Source of the DNA: Pedobacter caeni
GTDB lineage: Bacteria > Bacteroidota > Bacteroidia > Sphingobacteriales > Sphingobacteriaceae
NCBI RefSeq assembly: GCF_900129215.1
Contig: NZ_FQUQ01000001.1
Location: 186,001 to 250,000 of the forward strand
Direction: 5' to 3'
Length of the DNA stretch: 64,000 nt
The translations under genes and the position numbers were made by a program. Positions 19,090-27,864 of the stretch are shown here, in pieces; position 1 is the stretch's first letter, and the number at the start of each line of letters is the position of its first letter. A model generated the notes under the pieces. That model was not told where the DNA came from and searched no databases. It saw only the letters and a program-made list of their open reading frames with translations.

Positions 19090-20421
19090 TTAAATGAATC
19101 TGTTAATGATGTTTTCCAGGAGTTCCTGCTGGCCGCTGATGCTTTTGGGTTCTCCTTGTTCAACCGCATAGTTGCGTAAAGTTTCCAGGTCCATCAGTCC
19201 ATTCTCAAAATCCCTGCCGGCACCCTGATCAAATGAGGCATATCGATTGGTTCTTAGTTTCTTATAGTCGGATTGCTGAAGTATTTGATCAGCTGTAACC
19301 AATGCTCTGGCAAAGGTGTCCATTCCGCCAATATGGGCATGGAACAGGTCAGCAGGGTCGGTCGAGTTTCTTCTGATTTTGGCGTCAAAGTTGATTCCCC
19401 CGCCTTGAAGACCACCGGCTTCCAGTACAATCAGCATGGCTTCTGTCAGTTCATTGATGTTATTAGGGAATTGGTCGGTATCCCATCCGTTTTGATAATC
19501 GCCTCTGTTGGCATCCATAGAACCTAACAAACCTGCATCTGCAGCAACCTGTAACTCATGCTGGAAGGTATGGCCTGCAAGGGTCGCATGGTTCACTTCA
19601 ATGTTTAATTTGAAATCTTCCAGCAAGCCGTACTGACGGAGGAAATTGCTTACTGTGGCAGCATCATAATCGTATTGGTGCTTAGAAGGCTCACAAGGTT
19701 TAGGTTCGATAAAGAAAGTCCCTTTAAAGCCCTGTTTACGCGCATAATCTTTTGCCGTATGTAAGAATTTGGCCAGGTGTTCCTGTTCCCGTTTCATATT
19801 GGTGTTCAAAAGGCTCATATAGCCCTCACGGCCACCCCAAAATACATAATTCTCGCCATTCAATGCAATTGTCGCATCTAAAGCAGATTTCACCTGTGCA
19901 GCGCCATGTGCCAGAACATGGAAATCAGGATTCGTTGCCGCACCATTCATATACCGGCGGTGAGAAAACAGGTTTGCCGTTCCCCAAAGTAGTTTTACTC
20001 CGCTTGCTGCTTGTTTTTGCTGTGCATAATCTACGATTGCCTGAAGCCGTCTTTCATTCCCGGCGATGTCATTCGTATAATCCACCAGATCCACATCATG
20101 AAAACAATAATAGGGGAGATTCATTTTGGTGATGAACTCAAAAGCAGCATCCATTTTGTCTTTTGCACGGGCTACTGCATCAGATTTCTCATTCCATGGA
20201 TGAATGATGGTGGCTTCGCCGAAGGGATCTCCGCCAGTAGCGACAAAGGAATGCCAATAGGCACAGGCAAAACGCAAGTGTTCTTTCATCGTCTTTCCTG
20301 CAATCATTCTGTTTTCATCATACCAGCGAAATGCCAGTGGGTTATCTGAAGCTAATCCTTCGAATTTTATGGGTCCGATTCCTTTGAAAAATTCCTTTTC
20401 TCCTGTTGTTACTTTAATCAT
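19090..20421 (-). CDS. xylA: Xylose isomerase
   Basis: 443 residues (E. coli XylA is 440). It converts D-xylose to D-xylulose in the cytoplasm with two divalent metals. Active-site and metal residues are intact: [12 protein letters not shown] (His108, Asp111), [18 protein letters not shown] (Glu239, Lys241), [12 protein letters not shown] (Glu275, His278), [20 protein letters not shown] (the metal aspartates) and [10 protein letters not shown]. It lies between xylB (151 bases upstream) and the symporter (20 bases downstream), in the usual xylose operon order for the phylum. The 151-base gap may contain an extra promoter, but none was clear. Confidence 0.97.
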   Translation of the reverse strand: MIKVTTGEKEFFKGIGPIKFEGLASDNPLAFRWYDENRMIAGKTMKEHLRFACAYWHSFVATGGDPFGEATIIHPWNEKSDAVARAKDKMDAAFEFITKMNLPYYCFHDVDLVDYTNDIAGNERRLQAIVDYAQQKQAASGVKLLWGTANLFSHRRYMNGAATNPDFHVLAHGAAQVKSALDATIALNGENYVFWGGREGYMSLLNTNMKREQEHLAKFLHTAKDYARKQGFKGTFFIEPKPCEPSKHQYDYDAATVSNFLRQYGLLEDFKLNIEVNHATLAGHTFQHELQVAADAGLLGSMDANRGDYQNGWDTDQFPNNINELTEAMLIVLEAGGLQGGGINFDAKIRRNSTDPADLFHAHIGGMDTFARALVTADQILQQSDYKKLRTNRYASFDQGAGRDFENGLMDLETLRNYAVEQGEPKSISGQQELLENIINRFI

Positions 20422-20572
20422 TTTGGTTCTTTATTTTGGTTGATCTAATGTGGTTTAATCTTGGGTCTGGCTGAAGCACAATCAGAGAATTGGCTTCAAT
20501 TTTACTGTTTTCTTCTATTTCTTTATAGTTAATTAAAATTTTAAACAATTGATATTCAGTATTAAGTGTTTG

Positions 20573-22051
20573 TTATATGATTTTTAAATTCAACTCTGAA
20601 AGCCAGTCCTGATAAATAGGTTCATAGCTGGTAGTTAAGCTTGGTTCTATCAATTGAATGGGCTTCATTCTGCTAAAAGCTTCCGCTGGTTGGGCGTAGA
20701 TTCCGGCCCCGATACCAGCACCCAATGCTGCACCTACACTGCCGTCATTTTCATACAATTCTACAGGTACACCGGTGCTGTTGACGAAGGCTTCCAGAAA
20801 AAGTTCACTCAGGAAAAGGTTGGCTTTTCCGCAACGGATCACATTCGGATGGAGGCCATTGCTACGCATAATGTCCAGTCCATAACGGAAGGCAAAAGCA
20901 ATTCCTTCCTGTACTCCTCTGAAGATATGTGCATTGGTGTGCAGGTTGAAGTCGATGTTTTGAAAGTGGCCGCCGATTAATCTGTTATTGAGCATACGTT
21001 CTGCACCATTTCCAAAAGGTAAGACCCTTAAGCCCTGGGCACCTATAGCAACCTTCTTCGCTGTCTGGTTCATTTCTGCATAGGAGATACCGGATGCCAG
21101 CAGGTTTTTAGTCCATCGGTTCATGCTTCCTGTACCATTGATACAGAGCAGGATACCCAATCTTTTCTGTTCAGTTGTATAATTGACATGGGCAAAAGTA
21201 TTGACCCTGGATTGCGGATCATAAGCCAGTTGATCACTCAATCCGTAAATTACCCCTGATGTTCCCGCGGTTGCAGCTATTTCCCCGGGCTCCAGAACGT
21301 TGAGGGATAGCGCATTATTCGGTTGGTCTCCTGATTTATAGGAAACAGGAATGCCGGGTTTCAGGCCTAAAAGCTGTGCAGCGCTTGTACTTACTGTTCC
21401 ATGCGCTGAAAAAACAGGCTGAATCTCCGGAATCATCTCCGCATCGAAGCCATAGTAATCCATTAATGCGCCAGACAAGCTATCGGTTTTAAAGTCCCAG
21501 AATACGCCTTCTGACAGTGCAGAGATACTGGTCGTGATGCTGGACGTCAGCTTCATCGCGATAAAATCACCGGGAAGCATCACCTTGTGGATTTTTGCAT
21601 AGATCTCTGGCTCATTCTCCTTTACCCATGCAAGTTTTGATGCGGTAAAATTACCTGGAGAATTGAGCAGATGACTTAAACAATATTCCTGTCCCAATTC
21701 ATCAAAAGCCTTATTTCCTAGTGCTACCGCTCTGCTGTCGCACCAGATAATGCTGTCCCGCAAGAGCTGCTGTTCCTGATCTACCAGTACTAAACCATGC
21801 ATTTGGTAGGCAATACCGATTGCTGAGATATCCAGTGGATTAAAAATGCCTTTCTTTTTGCAAATCGCAAAAGCCTGCCGGGCATGTTCCCACCACATTT
21901 CCGGATTTTGCTCTGCCCAGCCTGGCTGAGGGCTCAGAATTGCGCTTTCTTTTTCCGGATATTGTGCAGTAATGATGGCCTTTTGCGAAGTGGAGTCCAC
22001 AATTGCCACCTTAACAGAAGAAGTGCCGATGTCTATTCCTAATAGTAACAT
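20573..22051 (-). CDS. xylB: Xylulokinase (FGGY family)
   Basis: 492 residues. It phosphorylates D-xylulose to xylulose 5-phosphate. FGGY kinase features: LLLGIDIGTSSVKVAIVD at the N terminus (phosphate loop), WWEHARQAFAIC, AIGIAYQMHGLVLVD, IIWCDSRAV, KLAWVKENEPE, PVSYKSGDQPNNAL (with the catalytic Asp region), AATAGTSGVIYGLS and the C-terminal NVIRCGKANLFLSELFLEAFVNSTGVPVEL. It is first in the minus-strand xyl cluster and divergent from the LacI-type gene; its promoter overlaps the palindrome at 22129-22140. Confidence 0.95.
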   Translation of the reverse strand: MLLLGIDIGTSSVKVAIVDSTSQKAIITAQYPEKESAILSPQPGWAEQNPEMWWEHARQAFAICKKKGIFNPLDISAIGIAYQMHGLVLVDQEQQLLRDSIIWCDSRAVALGNKAFDELGQEYCLSHLLNSPGNFTASKLAWVKENEPEIYAKIHKVMLPGDFIAMKLTSSITTSISALSEGVFWDFKTDSLSGALMDYYGFDAEMIPEIQPVFSAHGTVSTSAAQLLGLKPGIPVSYKSGDQPNNALSLNVLEPGEIAATAGTSGVIYGLSDQLAYDPQSRVNTFAHVNYTTEQKRLGILLCINGTGSMNRWTKNLLASGISYAEMNQTAKKVAIGAQGLRVLPFGNGAERMLNNRLIGGHFQNIDFNLHTNAHIFRGVQEGIAFAFRYGLDIMRSNGLHPNVIRCGKANLFLSELFLEAFVNSTGVPVELYENDGSVGAALGAGIGAGIYAQPAEAFSRMKPIQLIEPSLTTSYEPIYQDWLSELNLKII

Positions 22052-22102
22052 ATCGTATTGTCCTTATGGCTTTTAATGGTTGAGTATTTGGTTGTCAGGA
22101 AA

Positions 22103-22132
22103 CGAATTTAGGAGAATGTTTTATAATTGCAA
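22103..22132 (-). promoter_or_regulatory. Putative xylB promoter
   Basis: On the minus strand a TTG (22132-22130) is followed after 19 bases by TAAATTCG (22110-22103), one mismatch from TAnnTTTG. The TTG lies inside the palindrome at 22129-22140, so repressor binding there would block this promoter. Confidence 0.5.
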
Positions 22133-22154
22133 TCGATTGCCTAAAATATTTTTG
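22127..22154 (+). promoter_or_regulatory. Putative promoter of the LacI-type regulator gene
   Basis: On the plus strand a TTG (22127-22129) is followed after 17 bases by TATTTTTG (22147-22154), a full match to TAnnTTTG. The gene starts 17 bases later at 22171. The TTG overlaps the palindromic operator, which suggests autoregulation. Confidence 0.5.
22129..22140. promoter_or_regulatory. 12-bp palindromic operator, probable LacI-type (XylR) binding site
   Basis: The sequence GCAATCGATTGC is a perfect palindrome with a central CG, as in LacI/PurR-type operators. It sits between the divergent xylB and regulator genes and overlaps the upstream element of both putative promoters. A single site could therefore control the xyl genes and the regulator together. 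Confidence 0.7.
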
Positions 22155-22170
22155 TATTTTTACTGTACTT

Positions 22171-23205
22171 ATGAAGCGCCAGAAAAGAACAACGATATAT
22201 GACATCGCTCAAAAGCTCAATTTAGCCGCCTCTTCGGTGTCAAGAGCCTTGAGCGATAGCAATAAAATTAATGCAGAGACTAAAGCGCTGGTCTTAAAAA
22301 CCGCTGCAGAGATGAACTATCAGCAAAATGCGATGGCATCTAACCTGAGGAAAGGGAATAATCCAACAATTGGGGTGGTTGTGCCAAGGATCAATCAGTA
22401 TTTCTTTTCCAATGTCATTGCCGGGTTAGAAGAAATTACTTTTAAAAAGGGATACAACCTGGTCATTTGCCAGTCTAATGAGCTCCATGCCCGTGAAGTG
22501 GAAGGCGTAAATGCTTTAGTAAACCAGAACGTCAGCTGTATTGTCATTTCTATTGCTGCGGAAAAGGGAAGTTCTGATCACCTTCAGCAAGTGCTGGACC
22601 GAAATATTCAGCTCATTCAGTTTGACAGGGTGGTAGCAGGTTTGGAAACGTTAAAGGTATTGAATGACAACAGGAAAGGAGCTTACGAAGCCGTTGTACA
22701 CCTGATAGAACAGGGATATCGCCGGATTGCACTGTTGGAAGGCCCTCAGGAACTTCATATTTTCAGAGAGCGGAAAGAAGGTTATATCGCAGCATTGAAT
22801 GATCATGGTTTTCCCGTGCTTCCTGAGTTAATGTATGCCAATGCCTGGACAAAGGAGCTGGGAGCAGAAGCGACAAGCCGGCTGCTGGATATGCAAGATC
22901 CTCCGGATGCTATTTTTGCTTCTACTTCTGATTTTGCCGCTTTAGGGGTGTTGGAAGTGGCCAGCAATAAAGGGATCCGTATTCCTGAAGCATTGGGGAT
23001 CTGTGGTTATTCAAATGAACCGTTTACAGAAATCACCAGTCCGTCTATCACCACCATTGATCAGTTCAGCGTTGAAATGGGCAAAACAATAGGAAACCTG
23101 CACTTTCAGGAAATGGATCATTTTGGACCTAAAGACAGCATAAAAACCGTAAACGTAACGCCTAAGCTGATTGTCCGGAAGTCTACCCAGCGGAAACAGC
23201 AATAG
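22171..23205 (+). CDS. LacI-family transcriptional regulator, probable xylose regulator
   Basis: 344 residues. The LacI headpiece is at residues 5-60 (TTIYDIAQKLNLAASSVSRA, LSDSNKINAETKALVLKTA, MASNLRKG hinge). The rest is a PBP1-like sensor (PTIGVVVPRINQYFFSNVIA, VNQNVSCIVISIAAEK, FDRVVAGLETLKVLNDNRKG, PDAIFASTSDFAALGVLEVA, ICGYSNEPFTEITSPSITTI). It is divergent from xylB-xylA-symporter across a 119-base region with a palindromic operator, so xylose or xylulose is the likely effector. This is inferred from context. Confidence 0.9.
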   Translation: MKRQKRTTIYDIAQKLNLAASSVSRALSDSNKINAETKALVLKTAAEMNYQQNAMASNLRKGNNPTIGVVVPRINQYFFSNVIAGLEEITFKKGYNLVICQSNELHAREVEGVNALVNQNVSCIVISIAAEKGSSDHLQQVLDRNIQLIQFDRVVAGLETLKVLNDNRKGAYEAVVHLIEQGYRRIALLEGPQELHIFRERKEGYIAALNDHGFPVLPELMYANAWTKELGAEATSRLLDMQDPPDAIFASTSDFAALGVLEVASNKGIRIPEALGICGYSNEPFTEITSPSITTIDQFSVEMGKTIGNLHFQEMDHFGPKDSIKTVNVTPKLIVRKSTQRKQQ

Positions 23206-23271
23206 AAAAACAGATCAAATATAAATTTTAAGGGAGAAATCCAGGTTCTGAAAAGAGGCCTGGTAAGATCT

Positions 23272-23304
23272 GATTATTAAATGTTATTTTGACATTTAAT
23301 AATC
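23272..23304. promoter_or_regulatory. AraR-type operator with 13-bp arms (before the aldose epimerase gene)
   Basis: Two perfect 13-base arms (23272-23284 and 23292-23304) flank seven bases. The core 23278-23298 is TAAATGT-N7-ACATTTA, one base per arm from the TAAACGT-N7-ACGTTTA form seen at three other places in the window. The spacer ends in TTTG, which can serve as the upstream promoter element. A run TTTTTC follows, so the same inverted repeat could also terminate the regulator gene ending at 23205. Confidence 0.6.
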
Positions 23305-23318
23305 TTTTTCTACATTAG
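23288..23318 (+). promoter_or_regulatory. Putative promoter of the aldose epimerase gene
   Basis: TTTG (23288-23291) is followed after exactly 19 bases by TACATTAG (23311-23318), one base from TAnnTTTG. The same TTTG-N19-TACATTAG arrangement occurs before the GH43 operon at 32471-32501. The TTTG lies in the operator core. Confidence 0.55.
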
Positions 23319-23345
23319 GGATACGATCAAATACAGAAAAAACGT

Positions 23346-24524
23346 ATGCACAACAGACGCTATCCAACTTGCTTAGCTTTACTATTTATAGGGGCTTTAA
23401 GCGCATGTACCAGTAGTTCCTTAAATAGAAATCATGCCCTCAATGATACTTCAGTTGTATCAGTTACAACGATTCCCGATCCAGGAGCTTTTAAAGCTGA
23501 GGTAAAAGGGAAAGCGGTGGAGCTCTATACTTTAGTAAATAAGAATAGTGCCACAGCTTTAATTACCAATTATGGAGGCCGCCTCGTGTCTTTATATGTA
23601 CCTGATGCCAAGAACGGCTTTACAGACGTGGTTTTGGGCTACGACAGCTTAAAATCTTATCAGAAAAAAGGAGAACCTTTTTTCGGTGCATCAATAGGCC
23701 GCTTTGGGAATCGCATTGCAAAAGGGAAATTCAGTCTGGATGGGAAAGCTTATCAGCTTGAACTGAATGATGGTGTAAACACCCTTCATGGTGGTTCCAG
23801 TGGTTTTTATGGACAGGTATGGGATGCTAAAAAAATCAACGATCAGACATTGGAACTGAGCTATTTTTCCAAAGATGGAGAAGGAGGGTATCCGGGCAAT
23901 CTGAAAGTTAAGGTCACCTATGAGCTGACGAATGACAACGAGGTTAAAATCAGCTACAGCGCAAATACAGATAAAAACACCGTTATTAACCTGACCAATC
24001 ATGCCTATTTTAACCTGAATGGTGCAGGAGATTCAACAATTACGGATCATTTGCTGAGCATCGATGCAGATGCCTATACACCGGTGGATGAGACTTTAAT
24101 TCCAACAGGAAAGATTGAGAAGCTTACCGGTACGCCATTTGATTTCAATAAACCAACTTTAATTGGTGCCAGAATCAATGAAAGTAACGAGCAATTGAAA
24201 TACGGAAAAGGTTACGATCATAATTTTGTATTAAGAAAAGCTGCAGGTCTGCAGAAAGTGGCCACAGTGAGCAGTTCAAAAACAGGTATCGTAATGGAGA
24301 TTCTAACAGAAGAGCCAGGGCTTCAGTTTTACAGTGGGAACTTTTTAACGGGAGCTGAACATGATGGAAAGGGTAAAGCCAGTTATCCGTACCGTTCTGC
24401 ATTTTGTCTGGAAACACAGCATTTTCCAGACTCACCAAATCAGCCTGCCTTCCCGACAACGACATTAAAAGCGGGACAGGAATACAAAACCGTAACAGTT
24501 TATAAGTTCTCCCTGAAGAAGTAA
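23346..24524 (+). CDS. galM: Aldose 1-epimerase (mutarotase), lipoprotein
   Basis: 392 residues with a lipoprotein signal (GALSAC, Cys21). Mutarotases interconvert alpha and beta anomers of free sugars. Family motifs: ALITNYGGRLVSLYVPD, GYDSLKSYQKKGEPFFGASI, GRFGNRIAKGKFSLDGKAYQ, NDGVNTLHGG, NLTNHAYFNLNG (catalytic His region) and TEEPGLQFYSGNF (catalytic Glu). Being lipidated, it would act in the periplasm on sugar before uptake. It sits between the xylose and arabinose clusters; the AraR-type element upstream ties it to arabinose. Confidence 0.93.
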   Translation: MHNRRYPTCLALLFIGALSACTSSSLNRNHALNDTSVVSVTTIPDPGAFKAEVKGKAVELYTLVNKNSATALITNYGGRLVSLYVPDAKNGFTDVVLGYDSLKSYQKKGEPFFGASIGRFGNRIAKGKFSLDGKAYQLELNDGVNTLHGGSSGFYGQVWDAKKINDQTLELSYFSKDGEGGYPGNLKVKVTYELTNDNEVKISYSANTDKNTVINLTNHAYFNLNGAGDSTITDHLLSIDADAYTPVDETLIPTGKIEKLTGTPFDFNKPTLIGARINESNEQLKYGKGYDHNFVLRKAAGLQKVATVSSSKTGIVMEILTEEPGLQFYSGNFLTGAEHDGKGKASYPYRSAFCLETQHFPDSPNQPAFPTTTLKAGQEYKTVTVYKFSLKK

Positions 24525-24562
24525 ACAAAGTAACAGGCATAAAAAATGATGCGATGAAGAGC

Positions 24563-24602
24563 AATGCCCCCAAAAAGCAAGACACTTTATGGGGGCATTT
24601 TT
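24563..24602. terminator. Rho-independent terminator between galM and the arabinose operon
   Basis: AATGCCCCCA (24563-24572) pairs with TGGGGGCATT (24590-24599), followed by T-rich sequence on the plus strand; on the minus strand the stem also ends in T residues. It lies between the convergent epimerase and symporter genes and probably serves both. Confidence 0.85.
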
Positions 24603-24632
24603 ATGAGTAGAAAAATTAAGCTTAGCTAAGCG

Positions 24633-26318
24633 CTACCAGAATTTCACATACAATGCGGCAATAAGTAATAACGTGATCACAATTAATGCCATGGTAGATG
24701 GCGCAACTTTGAACATGGATTTATCCAGTTCAAAAGCTTTAGGATTTACTTTAGGTCCGGCAAGACTCATCAGAATCATAATGGCCATCGTAAAGAAGAA
24801 GGAGAGTCCCATACAAATATGGAATGGAATCTCGAAACCACCTTTACCATTTGGATAAGCTGTATACAGGAAAGTATCATTGCCCAACAGGCCGGGTGCC
24901 ATTTCATTGAAGAAGACGGAGAAGAGAAATCCTGCCAGTACGCCTGCAATAGCCGCGCTGCCGGTGGTTCTTTTCCAGAACATACCAAGGATAAACATCG
25001 CAAATACTCCCGGACTGATGAAGCCGGTGTATTTCTGGATAAAGGTAAAACCACCTTCACCACCGATTCCCAAAAGGTCATTCCAGGTGAAGAGTACTGC
25101 CAGGATCATTCCCACAAATACGGTTGTCCTGCCTACCAGAACCAGGTTCTTTTCTTCTGTACCTTTCTTGAAGTATTTGGCATATATATCCAGGGTAAAG
25201 ATGGTAGAAATGCTATTTACTTTACCGGCAAGTGAAGCTACGATGGCTGCGGTAAGCGCTGCTACGGACAATCCCTTCAGACCAGTCGGTAAAAAGGTAA
25301 GTATGGCAGAATAAGCGCCGTCTTTTCCTCCGATCAATTGAGGCAAATGCCCGCCTTTATACAAGACATAGGCCGCAATACCTGGCAACATCACGATCAG
25401 TGGCATCATCAGCTTCAGGAGACCGGCGAAAAGAATGCCTGTTCTTGCTGTTTTAAGGTCTGCACCCAATGCACGCTGGGTGATGTATTGGTTACATCCC
25501 CAATAGTTGAGGTTAATGATCCAGATACCTGCTACATAAGAAGCCAGTCCGGGGAAGGTCAGGTATTTACTGATCTCGTTTTGTGTGGATTCGGCAGTAG
25601 GTTTCGGGATGATCATTTTGAAATGCTCCGGGGCATGGTCCATCAGCACCTGGAATCCGGCGATGGCATTGGCGCCAACACCAAACTTCTGCCCAACAAC
25701 TGTTAAAGCGATATAAGTGGTCACTAATCCCCCAAATATCAGTACTGCTACCTGAATCACGTCGGTATAGGCCACCACTTTCATACCTCCCAGGGAGATG
25801 ATCAATGCAAATACAGCAAGTCCGATCATGATCACATGCAGGTAATCTCCGCCTGTGAGTCCGTTAATGGCCACTGCACCCAGATAAAGAATAGAGGTCA
25901 GGTTGACGAATACATATAAGAACAACCAGAAGACCGCCATAATCAGCGCAACAGATTCATTATATCTGGTCTTCAGAAACTGAGGCATGGTATAAATCTT
26001 GTTCTTGAGGTAGACCGGAATAAACCATACTGCAACGATAATCAGTGCGATGGCTGCAATCCATTCATATGCTGCTACCGCGATCCCCAGAAAGAACCCT
26101 TCGCCACTCATGCCGATAAATTGTTCGGCAGATATGTTGGACGCGATGAGGGAAGCACCAATGGCCCACCAGGTCAGCGTTCCTTCTGCCAGAAAGAAGG
26201 CCTTGGCATCGTGCTCGTTCTTTTTACGCTGTCGATAAATGTAATACCCATAGCCGGAAACGACTAAAAAGTAAATGATGAAAACTACGTAATCTGTAGT
26301 TACTAAATTGTTGTTCAT
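24633..26318 (-). CDS. Sodium/solute symporter (SSS family), probable L-arabinose transporter
   Basis: 561 residues with about 14 membrane helices. It shares with the xylose-locus symporter the segments WWAIGASLIASNISAEQFIG, YTMPQFL, VNLTSILYLGA, GGMKVVAYTDVIQV, NYWGCNQYITQRALGADLK and LTAAIVASLAGKVNSISTIF. It is the last gene of the minus-strand arabinose operon, 35 bases after araA, so Na+-coupled arabinose uptake is the simplest assignment. Related galactose or xylose transport cannot be excluded from sequence alone. Confidence 0.9.
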   Translation of the reverse strand: MNNNLVTTDYVVFIIYFLVVSGYGYYIYRQRKKNEHDAKAFFLAEGTLTWWAIGASLIASNISAEQFIGMSGEGFFLGIAVAAYEWIAAIALIIVAVWFIPVYLKNKIYTMPQFLKTRYNESVALIMAVFWLFLYVFVNLTSILYLGAVAINGLTGGDYLHVIMIGLAVFALIISLGGMKVVAYTDVIQVAVLIFGGLVTTYIALTVVGQKFGVGANAIAGFQVLMDHAPEHFKMIIPKPTAESTQNEISKYLTFPGLASYVAGIWIINLNYWGCNQYITQRALGADLKTARTGILFAGLLKLMMPLIVMLPGIAAYVLYKGGHLPQLIGGKDGAYSAILTFLPTGLKGLSVAALTAAIVASLAGKVNSISTIFTLDIYAKYFKKGTEEKNLVLVGRTTVFVGMILAVLFTWNDLLGIGGEGGFTFIQKYTGFISPGVFAMFILGMFWKRTTGSAAIAGVLAGFLFSVFFNEMAPGLLGNDTFLYTAYPNGKGGFEIPFHICMGLSFFFTMAIMILMSLAGPKVNPKAFELDKSMFKVAPSTMALIVITLLLIAALYVKFW

Positions 26319-26353
26319 ATGGCTCTATTTGGTTAGGTTGAACAGGTAGCTGG

Positions 26354-27844
26354 TTATTTATAAAAGATTTCGTTCCATTGGAGCTCATTTCTAAACTGGT
26401 TGATCTTCGTATCAGCCCCAATATTTATATATTCTATGCCTGCGATGTTGGCGAAATCCAGTAAATGTGCGGTAGTCAGGTTCTGACTATAAGCGGTATG
26501 GTGTGCGCCACCGGCATAGATCCAGGCCGCACAACCGGTTTTCATGTCAGGAAGCGGTTTCCATAAGACCTGTGCTACCGGTAATTTTGGCAATTGATGT
26601 TCAGGTGCTACTGCTTCTACCTCGTTTACCAGTAAGCGGAATCGATTGCCCATATCGACAATAGAAGCGTTGAGTGCATTTCCGGCAGCCACGCTGAAGA
26701 TCAGTCTGGCAGGGTCAGCTTTACCACCAATGCCTAAAGGGTGTACTTCCAGTCGTGGTTTTTCATTGGCGAGGGAGGCATCAACTTCCAGCATATGTGA
26801 GCCCAGTACCATGGAATTGGCAGGGTCGAAATGATAAGTATAATCTTCCATAAAGGCGTTGGCTCCGGGTAATCCGGCACCCATTACTTTACAGGCACGT
26901 ACCAATGCTGCGGTTTTCCAGTCGCCCTCTCCGGCAAATCCGTATCCCTCAGCCATCAGTCGTTGTGCGGCAATACCTGGCAGTTGAATCATGCCATGCA
27001 AATCTTCAAATGTATCACTGAAGCCTTTAAAATTACCATCTTCCAGGAATTTCTTCAGACCAAGTTCTATTTTTGCCGCCTCATAGACCGAGCGATGCCT
27101 GTCGCCTCCGGGAAGCAGGTCAGCGGTCATGGTGTAGGAAGCTTCATATACCTTCAGTAGTGCCTGGATGGATTCTTCAGGAATGCTGTTGATCACCTCA
27201 ACCAGATCGCCAATCCCATATGTATTCACCTGAAAACCGAACTTAAGTTCAGCCTCTACTTTATCGCCATCCGTAACGGCTACATAACGCATATTGTCGC
27301 CAAAACGGGCAAATTTAGCGCCTTGCCAATCGTGCCAGCCTGCAGCTGCCCTTGTCCAGGTATCAATTTCTTTCCATACTTCCGGATCCTGCCAGTGTCC
27401 GACCACTACTTTCCGGTCTTTGCGCATGCGGGTCACCATAAATCCAAACTCACGATCGCCATGAGCGCTCTGGTTCAGGTTCATGAAATCCATATCGATG
27501 GAGCTCCATGGAATATCGCGGTTAAACTGGGTATGTAAGTGAAGTAATGGTTTCTGAAGGATATTCAGTCCCCTGATCCACATTTTTGCAGGAGAGAAGG
27601 TGTGCATCCAGGTGATGACGCCAATACAATTGGTCGCGATATTGGCCTGTTGAAGGGTTTCAAATATCTCTTCCGGTGTTTTTACGATGGGTTTATAAAT
27701 TACCTTAACAGGGATCTGTGCGTCGGTATTCAATGATTTGGCGACCTGCTTGGCGTGGTTCGCTACTTGTTTCAAGGTCTCTTCCCCATAAAGGTGCTGG
27801 CTTCCGGTAATGAACCAGACTTCTAATTCTTTTAAGTTGATCAT
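26354..27844 (-). CDS. araA: L-arabinose isomerase
   Basis: 496 residues (E. coli AraA is 500). It converts L-arabinose to L-ribulose in the cytoplasm. Recognisable segments: [20 protein letters not shown] at the N terminus, [74 protein letters not shown] (with a metal-binding Glu), [20 protein letters not shown] (catalytic Glu and His region) and GAHHTAYS near the C terminus. It starts 20 bases after the GH27 stop within the arabinose operon. Confidence 0.97.
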   Translation of the reverse strand: MINLKELEVWFITGSQHLYGEETLKQVANHAKQVAKSLNTDAQIPVKVIYKPIVKTPEEIFETLQQANIATNCIGVITWMHTFSPAKMWIRGLNILQKPLLHLHTQFNRDIPWSSIDMDFMNLNQSAHGDREFGFMVTRMRKDRKVVVGHWQDPEVWKEIDTWTRAAAGWHDWQGAKFARFGDNMRYVAVTDGDKVEAELKFGFQVNTYGIGDLVEVINSIPEESIQALLKVYEASYTMTADLLPGGDRHRSVYEAAKIELGLKKFLEDGNFKGFSDTFEDLHGMIQLPGIAAQRLMAEGYGFAGEGDWKTAALVRACKVMGAGLPGANAFMEDYTYHFDPANSMVLGSHMLEVDASLANEKPRLEVHPLGIGGKADPARLIFSVAAGNALNASIVDMGNRFRLLVNEVEAVAPEHQLPKLPVAQVLWKPLPDMKTGCAAWIYAGGAHHTAYSQNLTTAHLLDFANIAGIEYINIGADTKINQFRNELQWNEIFYK

Positions 27845-27864
27845 ATATTTTTAGCTTGTCTTAA

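Noticed and set aside
24819..25314. Open frames of 138-144 codons antisense to the arabinose symporter
   Set aside because: Same situation as at 17421-17998; the parallel position in the two related symporter genes explains both as shadows.
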